NCBI GenBank assembly: GCA_050742335.1
Contig: JBOGIR010000319.1
Location: forward strand, 1-20,000
Origin: DATCJA01 sp050742335
Lineage (GTDB): Bacteria; Acidobacteriota; Vicinamibacteria; Vicinamibacterales; UBA2999
Direction of reading: 5' to 3'
DNA: 20,000 nt
A program made the translations under genes and the position numbers. The notes below the pieces were generated by a model, which was not told where the DNA came from, searched no databases, and was given only the letters and a program-made list of their open reading frames with translations. How positions within the stretch are numbered: the first letter of the stretch is position 1; the number at the start of each line of letters is the position of its first letter. Below are positions 1-5,624 of this stretch, in pieces.

Positions 1-407
1 GTTCTACGCTCGATGTTCACGTCGAACTCAAAGGGTCTGAAGATCGGAGGATGCACCGTCGTCGACATCATCCGATAGACCCACCAGTGGGTTGCCCCCT
101 CGTTGGTCTCGCCGCCGTACAATACCGCAGATAAAGCGTCTCGTTGCTTACCGTCGGCCCGTTCGTCGATGACACCCTGAAACTCGCCGTTGCCCTCGTA
201 AATCGGTCCCGGCCACGCGTAGAGAACCGCTCCGCACAGGCCATCGAGCGGCACATCCCCGAAGTGGCCCTTATCGATCCGAACAGTCGCGAAGCCGCGG
301 CAGTCTCCGTGCGTGGGTCGGGGTGACTCGAACTGGCAAGGGCAGGCGTAGTCGCAGTTGCAGTTGCTGAACTCGGGCCCTTCGATATACCAGTCAACCT
401 GTGCCAT
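1..407 (-). CDS. DUF1326 domain protein, 5' part (runs off left edge)
   Basis: On the minus strand an ATG at 407 opens a frame that stays open to base 1, giving 135 residues without a stop. The N-terminus shows the DUF1326 pattern: a W-Y-I-E-G start, then the cluster CNCDYACPC (Cys16, 18, 22, 24), then PTHGDC (Cys36) and a D-G-L-C segment near residue 58. This family is usually about 200 residues, so roughly the last third is missing beyond the window. A GGAGGA Shine-Dalgarno lies just upstream of the ATG and supports this start. The biochemical role of the family is not established; the clustered cysteines suggest metal binding or redox chemistry, which is inference. No signal peptide is seen, so it is probably cytoplasmic. 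Confidence in the family is high, in any function low. Confidence 0.85.
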   Translation of the reverse strand, partial: MAQVDWYIEGPEFSNCNCDYACPCQFESPRPTHGDCRGFATVRIDKGHFGDVPLDGLCGAVLYAWPGPIYEGNGEFQGVIDERADGKQRDALSAVLYGGETNEGATHWWVYRMMSTTVHPPIFRPFEFDVNIERR

Positions 408-791
408 GGTGTCCTCCGCCTGAACTACCTCCCGGGCAATACGATCGTGCCCGCGCACTGCGTCCCTTATCTTGCGGACCGATGTACTCCCTCCCTGTCG
501 GTGGCTCTAACATCGTATGGGTGCACGGTGCCATTGCCTGGCGCTCGGCTGGCCCCGGTCTCCGCGCCTACTCCGAGCGATGCGTTCAGGTCGGGCCATT
601 CTACTGGTGCCGTTCGCGGAGTCAACGACCATTGGTCCGTGCATTTGGACAGACAGACGCACACGCGATCCCCTGAATTGCCGCTGGCGTCTTAGAGCCG
701 GGATTCCTGGGTGGGCTGGCGGGCGCCAATTGCGGTTCGGACACGGTTTCGAGAGCCCGGGGCAGGCTCACCCTGATCAGTCGCGATGTAG
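408..791. other. Intergenic region without recognisable gene
   Basis: This 384-base stretch holds only short overlapping open frames whose translations are Arg/Ser/Pro-rich and resemble no family I recognise. It must contain the promoter of the minus-strand DUF1326 gene, but I see no convincing -35/-10 pair. A T-loop-like GGTTCG near 735 is not part of a cloverleaf, so no tRNA is called. Confidence 0.5.
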
Positions 792-1130
792 CTATCCAGC
801 TGGTCGTTGTTGCGGGACCTGAAGAATCTGTCCAGGCTGGACGCGCTCAATCGCGGTCAACGTCTCGGGGACCAGCGGAAGGAGGTCCTCGAGCGCGTTG
901 CTCGCTGCCGCGAGAACAACGACGTCAAGGTTTCGTTGCGTCAGGTTCTGTTGGTACTCGAGACTCCGGTCCCCGGTGATGAAGACCGAGAACCCGGCCT
1001 GCTCGGCCTCCGTGAGCAACGCGCCATTCTTGAGTCCGGCCCAGGACTGCTGCTGCAACGTCCGGACGTCATGGCCCGAAAGGTGTCGCGCGAGTTGCCG
1101 TGGCAACTGCTCATCGAGGAGAACACGCAC
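792..1130 (-). CDS. DUF5615 PIN-like toxin of a type II toxin-antitoxin pair
   Basis: This 112-residue protein starts with GTG at 1130 and reads MRVLLDEQLP, the typical N-terminus of DUF5615 proteins, with conserved acidic residues D6 and E7. A later ITGDRSLEYQQNL segment (D54 to L63) matches the second conserved block of the fold. The family is a PIN-like nuclease group; VapC45 of Mycobacterium tuberculosis is, as I recall, a related toxin paired with a DUF433 antitoxin. The expected role is an RNase that slows growth when the antitoxin is lost. Its start overlaps the end of the upstream antitoxin gene by 20 bases, so the two are almost certainly co-transcribed and translationally coupled. 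The C-terminal tail after about residue 95 is Gln/Pro-rich and poorly conserved in character. Confidence 0.85.
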   Translation of the reverse strand: MRVLLDEQLPRQLARHLSGHDVRTLQQQSWAGLKNGALLTEAEQAGFSVFITGDRSLEYQQNLTQRNLDVVVLAAASNALEDLLPLVPETLTAIERVQPGQILQVPQQRPAG

Positions 1131-1338
1131 GAGCGCTCACAGCCTCGTGGGCCGCTTCGAGGGCGGCCACGGCCTGTTCCCTCGACACCGTGGGAAACGA
1201 ATCAAGAAACTCGTCCAGGCTGTGGTTCCGTTCCAGGTAGTCGATGAGGTTCCGAAACGGCACTCGCGTCCCGACGAAAACGGGCGTTCCCCCGAGAATG
1301 TCCGGGTCACTGTGAACGACAAGGGACGTGGCTGGCAT
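1111..1338 (-). CDS. DUF433 antitoxin
   Basis: A 75-residue protein with the DUF433 signature: DPDILGGTPVFVGTRVP at residues 11-27, then a helical segment with DEFLDSFPTVSREQ near 42-55. The family carries a small helix-turn-helix and acts as the antitoxin of DUF5615-type PIN-like toxins. A purine-rich GAGAGGAGAGG sits upstream of the ATG at 1338 on the minus strand and fits a ribosome binding site. The gene lies directly before the toxin and overlaps it by 20 bases, the normal antitoxin-first order. Such antitoxins usually repress their own promoter, expected just above 1338, although no operator palindrome was clear to me. Confidence 0.87.
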   Translation of the reverse strand: MPATSLVVHSDPDILGGTPVFVGTRVPFRNLIDYLERNHSLDEFLDSFPTVSREQAVAALEAAHEAVSARACSPR

Positions 1339-1503
1339 GGGCGCCTCTCCTCTCGATTCTAGCGCCTCGGCTGCCAGGATGGATGCTGAACTGCGAAAGG
1401 TCTACATGGGGCGACCGACCTCGTGGGAGAGCAGGGGCGTGGCGTTCGCCCGCGCGGCGAACGGCGCACCGCACCGCGCGCTCGCTCCTATCCCTTCGCT
1501 CGT

Positions 1504-1532
1504 TTGACACGGCGCAGTCCCGGCCGTAGACT
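1504..1532 (+). promoter_or_regulatory. Sigma70-type promoter for the ThDP enzyme / cytochrome pair
   Basis: A perfect TTGACA at 1504-1509 is followed by a 17-base spacer and TAGACT at 1527-1532, four of six matches to TATAAT. The predicted transcript would begin near 1539 and carry a leader of about 108 bases that includes the four GGCTTTA heptamers. Spacing and position suit the gene starting at 1647. Confidence 0.5.
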
Positions 1533-1553
1533 CGCCGCGTTCTGAGGGCGCTG

Positions 1554-1581
1554 GGCTTTAGGCTTTAGGCTTTAGGCTTTA
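1554..1581 (+). repeat. Heptamer tandem repeat, four GGCTTTA units
   Basis: Four exact tandem copies of GGCTTTA (1554-1560, 1561-1567, 1568-1574, 1575-1581), followed by a degenerate GGCCTTG. They lie in the predicted 5' leader of the ThDP enzyme gene. Two other four-copy heptamer tracts with the same GGCNNT core occur at 4364-4391 and, on the minus strand, 8233-8260. Confidence 0.9.
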
Positions 1582-1646
1582 GGCCTTGGGCCTGTTCGGC
1601 AGAGGCTGAGAGCCCAGGGCCCAGATCTAGCTGCAGGAGTCGCGTC

Positions 1647-3671
1647 ATGGTCCGATCGAACGGTTCGAAGAAGCCCGCCCGCCGAAGCCTTGGCGCAGAC
1701 GGGCCTGCCCGCCGAAGCCTTGGCGAAGGCGGGCTCGAGCGCCGCAGGTTCCTGCAGCAGGGCGCCCTTGCCGGCGCAGCACTCGTCGGGACACCAGCGG
1801 TTACCGCAGCGCAGGCTGCGGCGCCGCAGGTGCCGGCGGCGCCCCTCGGACAGTCGCCATCGACACCCGTCATGACCGCGGCGGCGGAGGCGACGCCGCC
1901 GGGCGATGTCCAGGTGCTCGGCGAGAACGAGCGCTGTGGCTCGGACTACATGATGGACGTGTTCAAGTCGCTCGGATTCGCGTACGCCTGCGCGAACCCC
2001 GGATCCAGCTTCCGAGGGCTGCACGAATCGCTCGTCAACTACGGCGGGAACACGAACCCAGAGCTCCTCACCTGCTGCCACGAAGAATCGTCTGTGGCCA
2101 TGGCCCACGGATACTTCAAGGTCGAGGGCAAGCCGCTTGCGGTCATGGCGCACGGGACCGTCGGCCTGCAGCACGCCGCGATGGCGATCTACAACGCGTG
2201 GTGCGATCGCGTACCGGTGTACGTCATCCTCGGCACGCACGCGGATGCCGCGATCAGGCGCGGCGCAGAGTGGTATCACGGGGTGCAGGATGCCGCAGCG
2301 ATGGTCCGCGACTACACCAAGTTCGACGACTTCCCGTGGTCGCTGACGCATTTCGCCGAGTCCGCCGTTCGCGCCTACAGGGTCGCGCTCACGCCGCCAA
2401 TGGCGCCCGTGGTCATGGTGCTCGACGGCGGTCTGCAGGAGCACCCTATCCCGAAAGGCGAGCACCTCTCCATACCCAGACTGACGCTGCCCGTGCCGCC
2501 GCAAGGTGAGACTGGTGCGGTGGAAGAGGCGGCGCGCACGCTCGTCGCCGCGGAGTATCCGGTGCTCGTCGCCGATCGGCTTGCACGGACGCCGAACGGC
2601 ATGAAGCTCCTGATCGAGCTGGCCGAAACGCTGCAGGCGGCCGTGATCGATCAAGGCAGCCGCATGAACTTCCCCTCGCGCCACCCGCTCAACCAGACGC
2701 TGCGCGCCCGTGCCGCAATCGTCGAGGCCGACGTCATCCTCGGACTCGAGCTGGTGGATTTCTGGGGCACCGTCAACGCGCTGCGCGACCAACTGCATCG
2801 CTCGACGCGCCGGATCGCCAAGCCCGCGGCCAAGCTGATTTCAGTGACGACGGGCGACCTCTACATCCGCTCGAACTATCAGGACTTCCGCCGGATGCAG
2901 GAGGTCGATTTGGCCATCGCGGCCGATGGAGAAGCCACGCTGCCGGCGCTCATCGAGGCGGTCAAGCGCCTGACGACGGCCGACCGGCGGCGTGTGTACG
3001 AGGAGCGCGGGACGAAGCTGGCGCAGGCGAGCCGCGCCGCCGCCGACGCGTCGCGCGTGGCCGCCTCCTACGCCTGGGACGCGAGCCCGGTCAGCACCGC
3101 GCGCCTCAGCGCCGAGATCTGGGCGCAGATCAAGAACGAAGACTGGTCGCTCGTCTCGAGCTACTACAGCAGCGACATGACGAACTGGCCTCGGCGGCTC
3201 TGGAACTTCGACAAGTCGTATCAGTGGCTCGGCCACGCCGGCGGCGGCGGCATCGGCTACGGCGCGCCCGCATCGGTCGGCGGCGCGCTGGCGAATCGCC
3301 GCCACGGGCGGTTCTCGGTGGCTATTCAAACCGACGGCGACATGATGTACGCGCCGGGCGTCCTCTGGACGGCCGCGCACCACAAGATTCCGCTGCTCAG
3401 CGTGATGAACAACAATCGCGCCTACCACATGGAGCTGATGCACGTACAACGGATGTGCAACGCGCGGAACCGCGGTGTGGATCGCGGCGTCATCGGCAGC
3501 CAGCTGATCGATCCGAACATCGATTTCGCCAAGCTGGCCCAGTCGATGGGCGTCTATGCCGAAGGGCCGATCACCAGTCCCGGCGATCTCGGGCCCGCCC
3601 TCCGCCGCGCGATCGCCGTCGTCAAGCGCGGCGAACCGGCCGTTGTCGATGTGGTGACACAGGTGCGGTGA
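1647..3671 (+). CDS. Tat-exported thiamine-diphosphate-dependent enzyme
   Basis: This 674-residue protein has the three-domain layout of the acetolactate synthase / pyruvate oxidase / benzoylformate decarboxylase superfamily. The N-terminal Pyr domain spans about residues 95-275, with the expected catalytic glutamate in HEESS (E146) followed by VAMAHGYFK. A central domain covers about 290-445. The C-terminal cofactor domain carries TDGDMMYAPG (562-571) and MNNNRAY about 24 residues on, matching the metal/ThDP motif, with Thr in place of the usual first Gly. The leader contains ERRRFLQQGALAGAALVG (31-48), a twin-arginine signal, and 28 residues before it are largely encoded by a palindromic repeat. 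An AGGAG lies 7 bases before the ATG. Its stop overlaps the start of a diheme cytochrome gene by one base. An electron-releasing oxidation passed to that cytochrome is plausible but inferred; the substrate is unknown. Confidence 0.85.
   Translation: MVRSNGSKKPARRSLGADGPARRSLGEGGLERRRFLQQGALAGAALVGTPAVTAAQAAAPQVPAAPLGQSPSTPVMTAAAEATPPGDVQVLGENERCGSDYMMDVFKSLGFAYACANPGSSFRGLHESLVNYGGNTNPELLTCCHEESSVAMAHGYFKVEGKPLAVMAHGTVGLQHAAMAIYNAWCDRVPVYVILGTHADAAIRRGAEWYHGVQDAAAMVRDYTKFDDFPWSLTHFAESAVRAYRVALTPPMAPVVMVLDGGLQEHPIPKGEHLSIPRLTLPVPPQGETGAVEEAARTLVAAEYPVLVADRLARTPNGMKLLIELAETLQAAVIDQGSRMNFPSRHPLNQTLRARAAIVEADVILGLELVDFWGTVNALRDQLHRSTRRIAKPAAKLISVTTGDLYIRSNYQDFRRMQEVDLAIAADGEATLPALIEAVKRLTTADRRRVYEERGTKLAQASRAAADASRVAASYAWDASPVSTARLSAEIWAQIKNEDWSLVSSYYSSDMTNWPRRLWNFDKSYQWLGHAGGGGIGYGAPASVGGALANRRHGRFSVAIQTDGDMMYAPGVLWTAAHHKIPLLSVMNNNRAYHMELMHVQRMCNARNRGVDRGVIGSQLIDPNIDFAKLAQSMGVYAEGPITSPGDLGPALRRAIAVVKRGEPAVVDVVTQVR
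1677..1734 (+). repeat. Two tandem copies of a 28-bp palindromic element inside the coding sequence
   Basis: Copies at 1677-1704 and 1707-1734, in a 30-base period, share GCCCGCCGAAGCCTTGGCG and end in ACGGGC and GGCGGGC. In the second copy the arms GCCCGCC and GGCGGGC are perfect inverted repeats around a 14-base centre. Both copies sit in frame at the start of the ThDP enzyme gene and encode ARRSLGADGP and ARRSLGEGGL, just before the twin-arginine motif. From memory, very similar peptides (ARRSLGEGG, or AKASAG on the other strand) recur in unrelated proteins of soil bacteria, as expected for a dispersed REP-like repeat. Confidence 0.8.
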
Positions 3672-4348
3672 TGAACCTACGTCGTTCACACTTCTCTGTT
3701 CTCGGTTCTCGGTTCGTGTTCAAGTTCGGCCTGATCGCGGCGACGACCATTCTGATCGTTGTGGCAACGGCGCGCGGAGTCGATGCGCAGGCGGGGCCTG
3801 GTGCCGCCACCTTCAACGTGGCCATCGGCCAGACCTTGTACGCCAAGACCGGCTGCGACACGTGTCACGGTTCCGGTGGCCGTGGCACGGCGGCGGGGCC
3901 TCCGCTTGCCGGCAACGCCCGTCAGTTGCCCGCCTTCATCGCCTACGTGCGGAAGCCGACGGGCACCATGCCAGCACAGAGCGCACAGGTGATTTCAGAT
4001 CAAGGGCTTGCCGACATCCACGCGTACTTGCGCGCAGCGGCCGTACAACTCGACCAGGCGACGTCCGCACCAGCCGGACGCGCCGGCGTGGGCGCAACGG
4101 TGTATGCGAAGGTCGGATGCTACCAGTGCCATGCCAACGAGGCCCAGGGAGGGATGGCCGGACCGCGGATCGGCCCCGATCCGATTCCGTTTGCGCGCTT
4201 CGCGCAGTACGTCCGCAATCCGACGGGAGAGATGCCGCCGTACACCGACAAGGTGCTGTCCAATCAGGAGCTGGCAGACATCTACGCGTTCGTCCAGGCG
4301 CGCCCGCGTCCGCCGGCCGTCAATACGATTCCGCAACTGGCGCCGTAG
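3671..4348 (+). CDS. Exported diheme c-type cytochrome
   Basis: A 225-residue protein made of an N-terminal signal/anchor segment (hydrophobic stretch about residues 17-35) and two tandem class-I cytochrome c domains. Each has a heme-binding CxxCH: CDTCH followed by GSGGRGTAAGPPLAG, and CYQCH followed by a similar GGMAGPRIG stretch. Each also has a likely distal Met ligand in GTMPAQ and GEMPPY. The repeated pattern YAK-xGC, F-AxYVRxPTGxMP and LADIxAxxxA shows that the two halves arose by duplication. The ATG at 3671 overlaps the TGA of the ThDP enzyme gene (TGATG), implying translational coupling and a shared pathway. The likely role is a periplasmic electron acceptor or carrier for that enzyme, inferred from the arrangement. 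The signal region is encoded partly by a TTCTCGG heptamer repeat. Confidence 0.9.
   Translation: MNLRRSHFSVLGSRFVFKFGLIAATTILIVVATARGVDAQAGPGAATFNVAIGQTLYAKTGCDTCHGSGGRGTAAGPPLAGNARQLPAFIAYVRKPTGTMPAQSAQVISDQGLADIHAYLRAAAVQLDQATSAPAGRAGVGATVYAKVGCYQCHANEAQGGMAGPRIGPDPIPFARFAQYVRNPTGEMPPYTDKVLSNQELADIYAFVQARPRPPAVNTIPQLAP
3692..3712 (+). repeat. Short heptamer repeat (TTCTCKG) within the cytochrome leader
   Basis: Three consecutive heptamers, TTCTCTG, TTCTCGG and TTCTCGG, lie at 3692-3712 and encode part of the HFSVLGSRF stretch ahead of the hydrophobic segment of the signal peptide. The unit differs from the GGCNNT heptamers elsewhere in the window but has the same 7-base period, so it also shifts the reading frame if one unit is gained or lost. 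Confidence 0.6.
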
Positions 4349-4363
4349 GGAACTGACGCGGTA

Positions 4364-4391
4364 GGCTTTCGGCTTTCGGCTTTAGGCTTTA
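4364..4391 (+). repeat. Heptamer tandem repeat, GGCTTTC/GGCTTTA
   Basis: Four tandem units just after the stop of the diheme cytochrome gene: GGCTTTC at 4364 and 4371, GGCTTTA at 4378 and 4385. They are preceded by GCGGTA, itself a near-unit of the same family. Position and sequence match the tract at 1554-1581, so the ThDP enzyme/cytochrome pair is bracketed by the same heptamer. Confidence 0.85.
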
Positions 4392-4403
4392 CGGTTAGGC
4401 TAG

Positions 4404-4571
4404 TGCAGATTGCCGATTTGTTCGATTGATGATTGTTGACGATTGCTGATTGACGATTGGGCGAACGGATTGGCGATTGAGGGAATTGACCGTCAATCGA
4501 AATTCACTTCGGCAATCGACAGTCTTCATTCGACAACAGTCTCCACTCGACCAATCTGAAGTCTGCAATAG
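4404..4571. repeat. GATTG-rich imperfect palindromic element, copy A
   Basis: A noticeably AT-richer block made of reiterated GATTG and its complement. The left side is built of GATTGTTGACGATTG-like units and the right side of CAATCG-like units, so the ends (TGCAGATTG at 4404, CAATCTGAAGTCTGCA ending 4567) form long imperfect inverted repeats. The right 45 bases (CATTCGACAACAGTCTC through TCTGCAATAG) recur almost unchanged at 5569-5614 and, inverted, at 7338-7380. It fills most of the gap before the hydrolase gene and could act as a terminator hairpin for the cytochrome gene; that role is inference. Confidence 0.75.
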
Positions 4572-4582
4572 GGCCAGGACAC

Positions 4583-5287
4583 ATGACGATCCTTCTCGCC
4601 TCCGCATTCGCCGCGCTGCTCGGCCAGTCGCCTGCCCCGGCTGTGCTGCAGCGTACGTTCGTCGCGCCGGACGCGGGGAGGATCCTGTACGGCATTTCGG
4701 TCCCCGCCGGCTACACCGCGCGTGAGCCGCGCCCGCTCGTGCTGGCACTGCACCCGGGCGGCGAGCGGACGCCGTACTACGGGCTGTCGTTCATGCGCGG
4801 GATCGTATCGCCCGCGCTGAAGGATCTCGGCGCGGTCATCGTCGCGCCCGACTGCCCTACCAGGGCCTGGAGCGACCCGATGGCGGAGCGTGCTGTGCTG
4901 GCGCTGCTCGAGAGCGTGCTCAAGGAGTACGCGATCGACCGGCGTCGCATCCTCGTCACGGGATTCAGCCTCGGCGGGCGCGGCACGTGGTTCATGTCGT
5001 CGCGGCACGCCGATCTGTTCACCGCGGCGATTCCGATCGCGGGATCGTCGGGCGACGAGCCGCTCGATCGTCTGGGCCGGATCCCGACCTATGTCATCCA
5101 CAGCCGGGCCGATCAGGTCGTGCCGTTCGAGCCCGATGAGCAGACGTCGCGGGAGCTCGAGAAGCTGGGGCGCCCTGTCCGGTTCGAGGCGCTCGACGGC
5201 CTGGGCCACTACCAGATGGGTGGCTATGTCGACGCGCTCACGCGCGCCGGGCGGTGGGTGGCGGAGCGGTGGGAACGAAGCCGCTAA
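4583..5287 (+). CDS. Secreted alpha/beta hydrolase (esterase/phospholipase-like)
   Basis: A 234-residue serine hydrolase. An N-terminal hydrophobic leader (MTILLASAFAALLG) suggests secretion. The alpha/beta fold is indicated by the oxyanion-hole HPGG (57-60), the nucleophile elbow GFSLGG with Ser129, a likely acid in SRADQVVPF (D177) and a catalytic His in GLGHYQMGG (H209). The length and motif spacing fit the carboxylesterase/phospholipase or dienelactone-hydrolase-like groups, which cleave ester bonds in small molecules or lipids; the substrate cannot be read from the sequence. The only ribosome binding candidate is a weak CAGGA before the ATG at 4583. It stands alone between two palindromic repeat elements, so it may be transcribed separately from the cytochrome gene. 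Confidence 0.85.
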   Translation: MTILLASAFAALLGQSPAPAVLQRTFVAPDAGRILYGISVPAGYTAREPRPLVLALHPGGERTPYYGLSFMRGIVSPALKDLGAVIVAPDCPTRAWSDPMAERAVLALLESVLKEYAIDRRRILVTGFSLGGRGTWFMSSRHADLFTAAIPIAGSSGDEPLDRLGRIPTYVIHSRADQVVPFEPDEQTSRELEKLGRPVRFEALDGLGHYQMGGYVDALTRAGRWVAERWERSR

Positions 5288-5362
5288 TACCAAGAGCGGT
5301 CGATTGGAGGATTGCAGATTGCTCGATTGACGATTGTTGACGATTTGTGAATGACGATCGAT

Positions 5363-5419
5363 CGAACCAGCCAAGGGGCTCTGCCCCTGAAATCCCCGCA
5401 GCGCCCCTCGGCTGGTTCG
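5363..5419. repeat. Hairpin, 17-bp arms, inside repeat copy B
   Basis: Arms CGAACCAGCCAAGGGGC (5363-5379) and GCCCCTCGGCTGGTTCG (5403-5419) pair with a single mismatch around a 23-base loop. It is followed by a smaller perfect hairpin, GGCGCGC-TCC-GCGCGCC, at 5434-5450. No T-tract follows, so a standard intrinsic terminator is unlikely. Confidence 0.75.
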
Positions 5420-5451
5420 GGCTGTGTCTGCTTGGCGCGCTCCGCGCGCCC

Positions 5452-5517
5452 TAGTCCGTTATGCGGCTGCCGACGCAACGGGTACATAATTCACGTTTCG
5501 AGCCGCATAACGGACTA
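5452..5517. repeat. Perfect 17-bp inverted repeat inside repeat copy B
   Basis: TAGTCCGTTATGCGGCT (5452-5468) and its exact reverse complement (5501-5517) enclose a 32-base loop. The perfect arms suggest recent spread or selection for structure, unlike the imperfect flanking repeat. It is a non-coding hairpin of the REP/MITE type in general appearance; I cannot assign it to a known family. Confidence 0.8.
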
Positions 5518-5624
5518 ATCGGCGATTGAGGGAATTCGCGGTCGAGACCGAATCGACAATCGAAAATCGTCATTCGACAACAGTCTCAATTCGATCAATC
5601 TGAGATCTGCAATAGGAGGATTGC

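Larger units (their letters stand above)
1339..1646. other. Divergent intergenic region between antitoxin and ThDP enzyme genes
   Basis: About 300 bases between genes reading in opposite directions. It holds the ribosome binding site of the antitoxin gene, a sigma70-type promoter for the rightward gene (1504-1532), four heptamer repeats (1554-1581), and a GGGCC-rich segment 1582-1628 made of short repeated TGGGC/GCCCA units. An AGGAG at 1635-1639 serves the ATG at 1647. A 42-codon frame from 1379 shows no family resemblance and is not called as a gene. Confidence 0.6.
5311..5613. repeat. GATTG-rich palindromic element, copy B, with nested insert
   Basis: The left end (ATTGCAGATTGCTCGATTGAC from 5311) and right end (TCGATCAATCTGAGATCTGCAAT to 5613) are inverted repeats of the same family as copies A and C. 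Unlike those, the two halves are separated by about 160 bases of GC-rich DNA (5360-5518) with two hairpins of its own. The 11-mer GGAGGATTGCA appears just outside both ends (5306-5316 and 5615-5625). At the right end it supplies the AGGAGG ribosome binding site and the first base of the beta-helix gene start codon. Confidence 0.7.

Noticed and set aside
401..676. Small plus-strand gene opposite and beyond the DUF1326 start
   Set aside because: It overlaps the DUF1326 ribosome binding site on the other strand, lacks its own binding site and has no recognisable domain.
720..790. tRNA remnant near a GGTTCGGACAC stretch
   Set aside because: No acceptor stem, anticodon loop or correct T-arm pairing could be drawn around it.
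1554..1581. CRISPR-like or telomere-like repeat
   Set aside because: Units are 7 bases with no spacers, and only four copies occur; this is a short tandem repeat. Similarity to eukaryotic telomere units is coincidental.
1572..2798. 408-codon open frame on the minus strand
   Set aside because: Antisense shadow of the ThDP enzyme gene; its translation is Arg/His/Asp-rich with no recognisable motif, as is usual opposite high-GC genes.
2841..3689. 282-codon open frame on the minus strand
   Set aside because: Antisense of the C-terminal half of the ThDP enzyme gene, whose motifs are intact; no ribosome binding site or family match.
5452..5517. Possible integron attC site, because of GTTATGC...GCATAAC in the perfect hairpin
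   Set aside because: The core-like heptamers are in the reverse order for attC (outer RYYYAAC...GTTRRRY is needed), the arms are perfect without the extrahelical bases of attC, and no integrase or cassette array is present.
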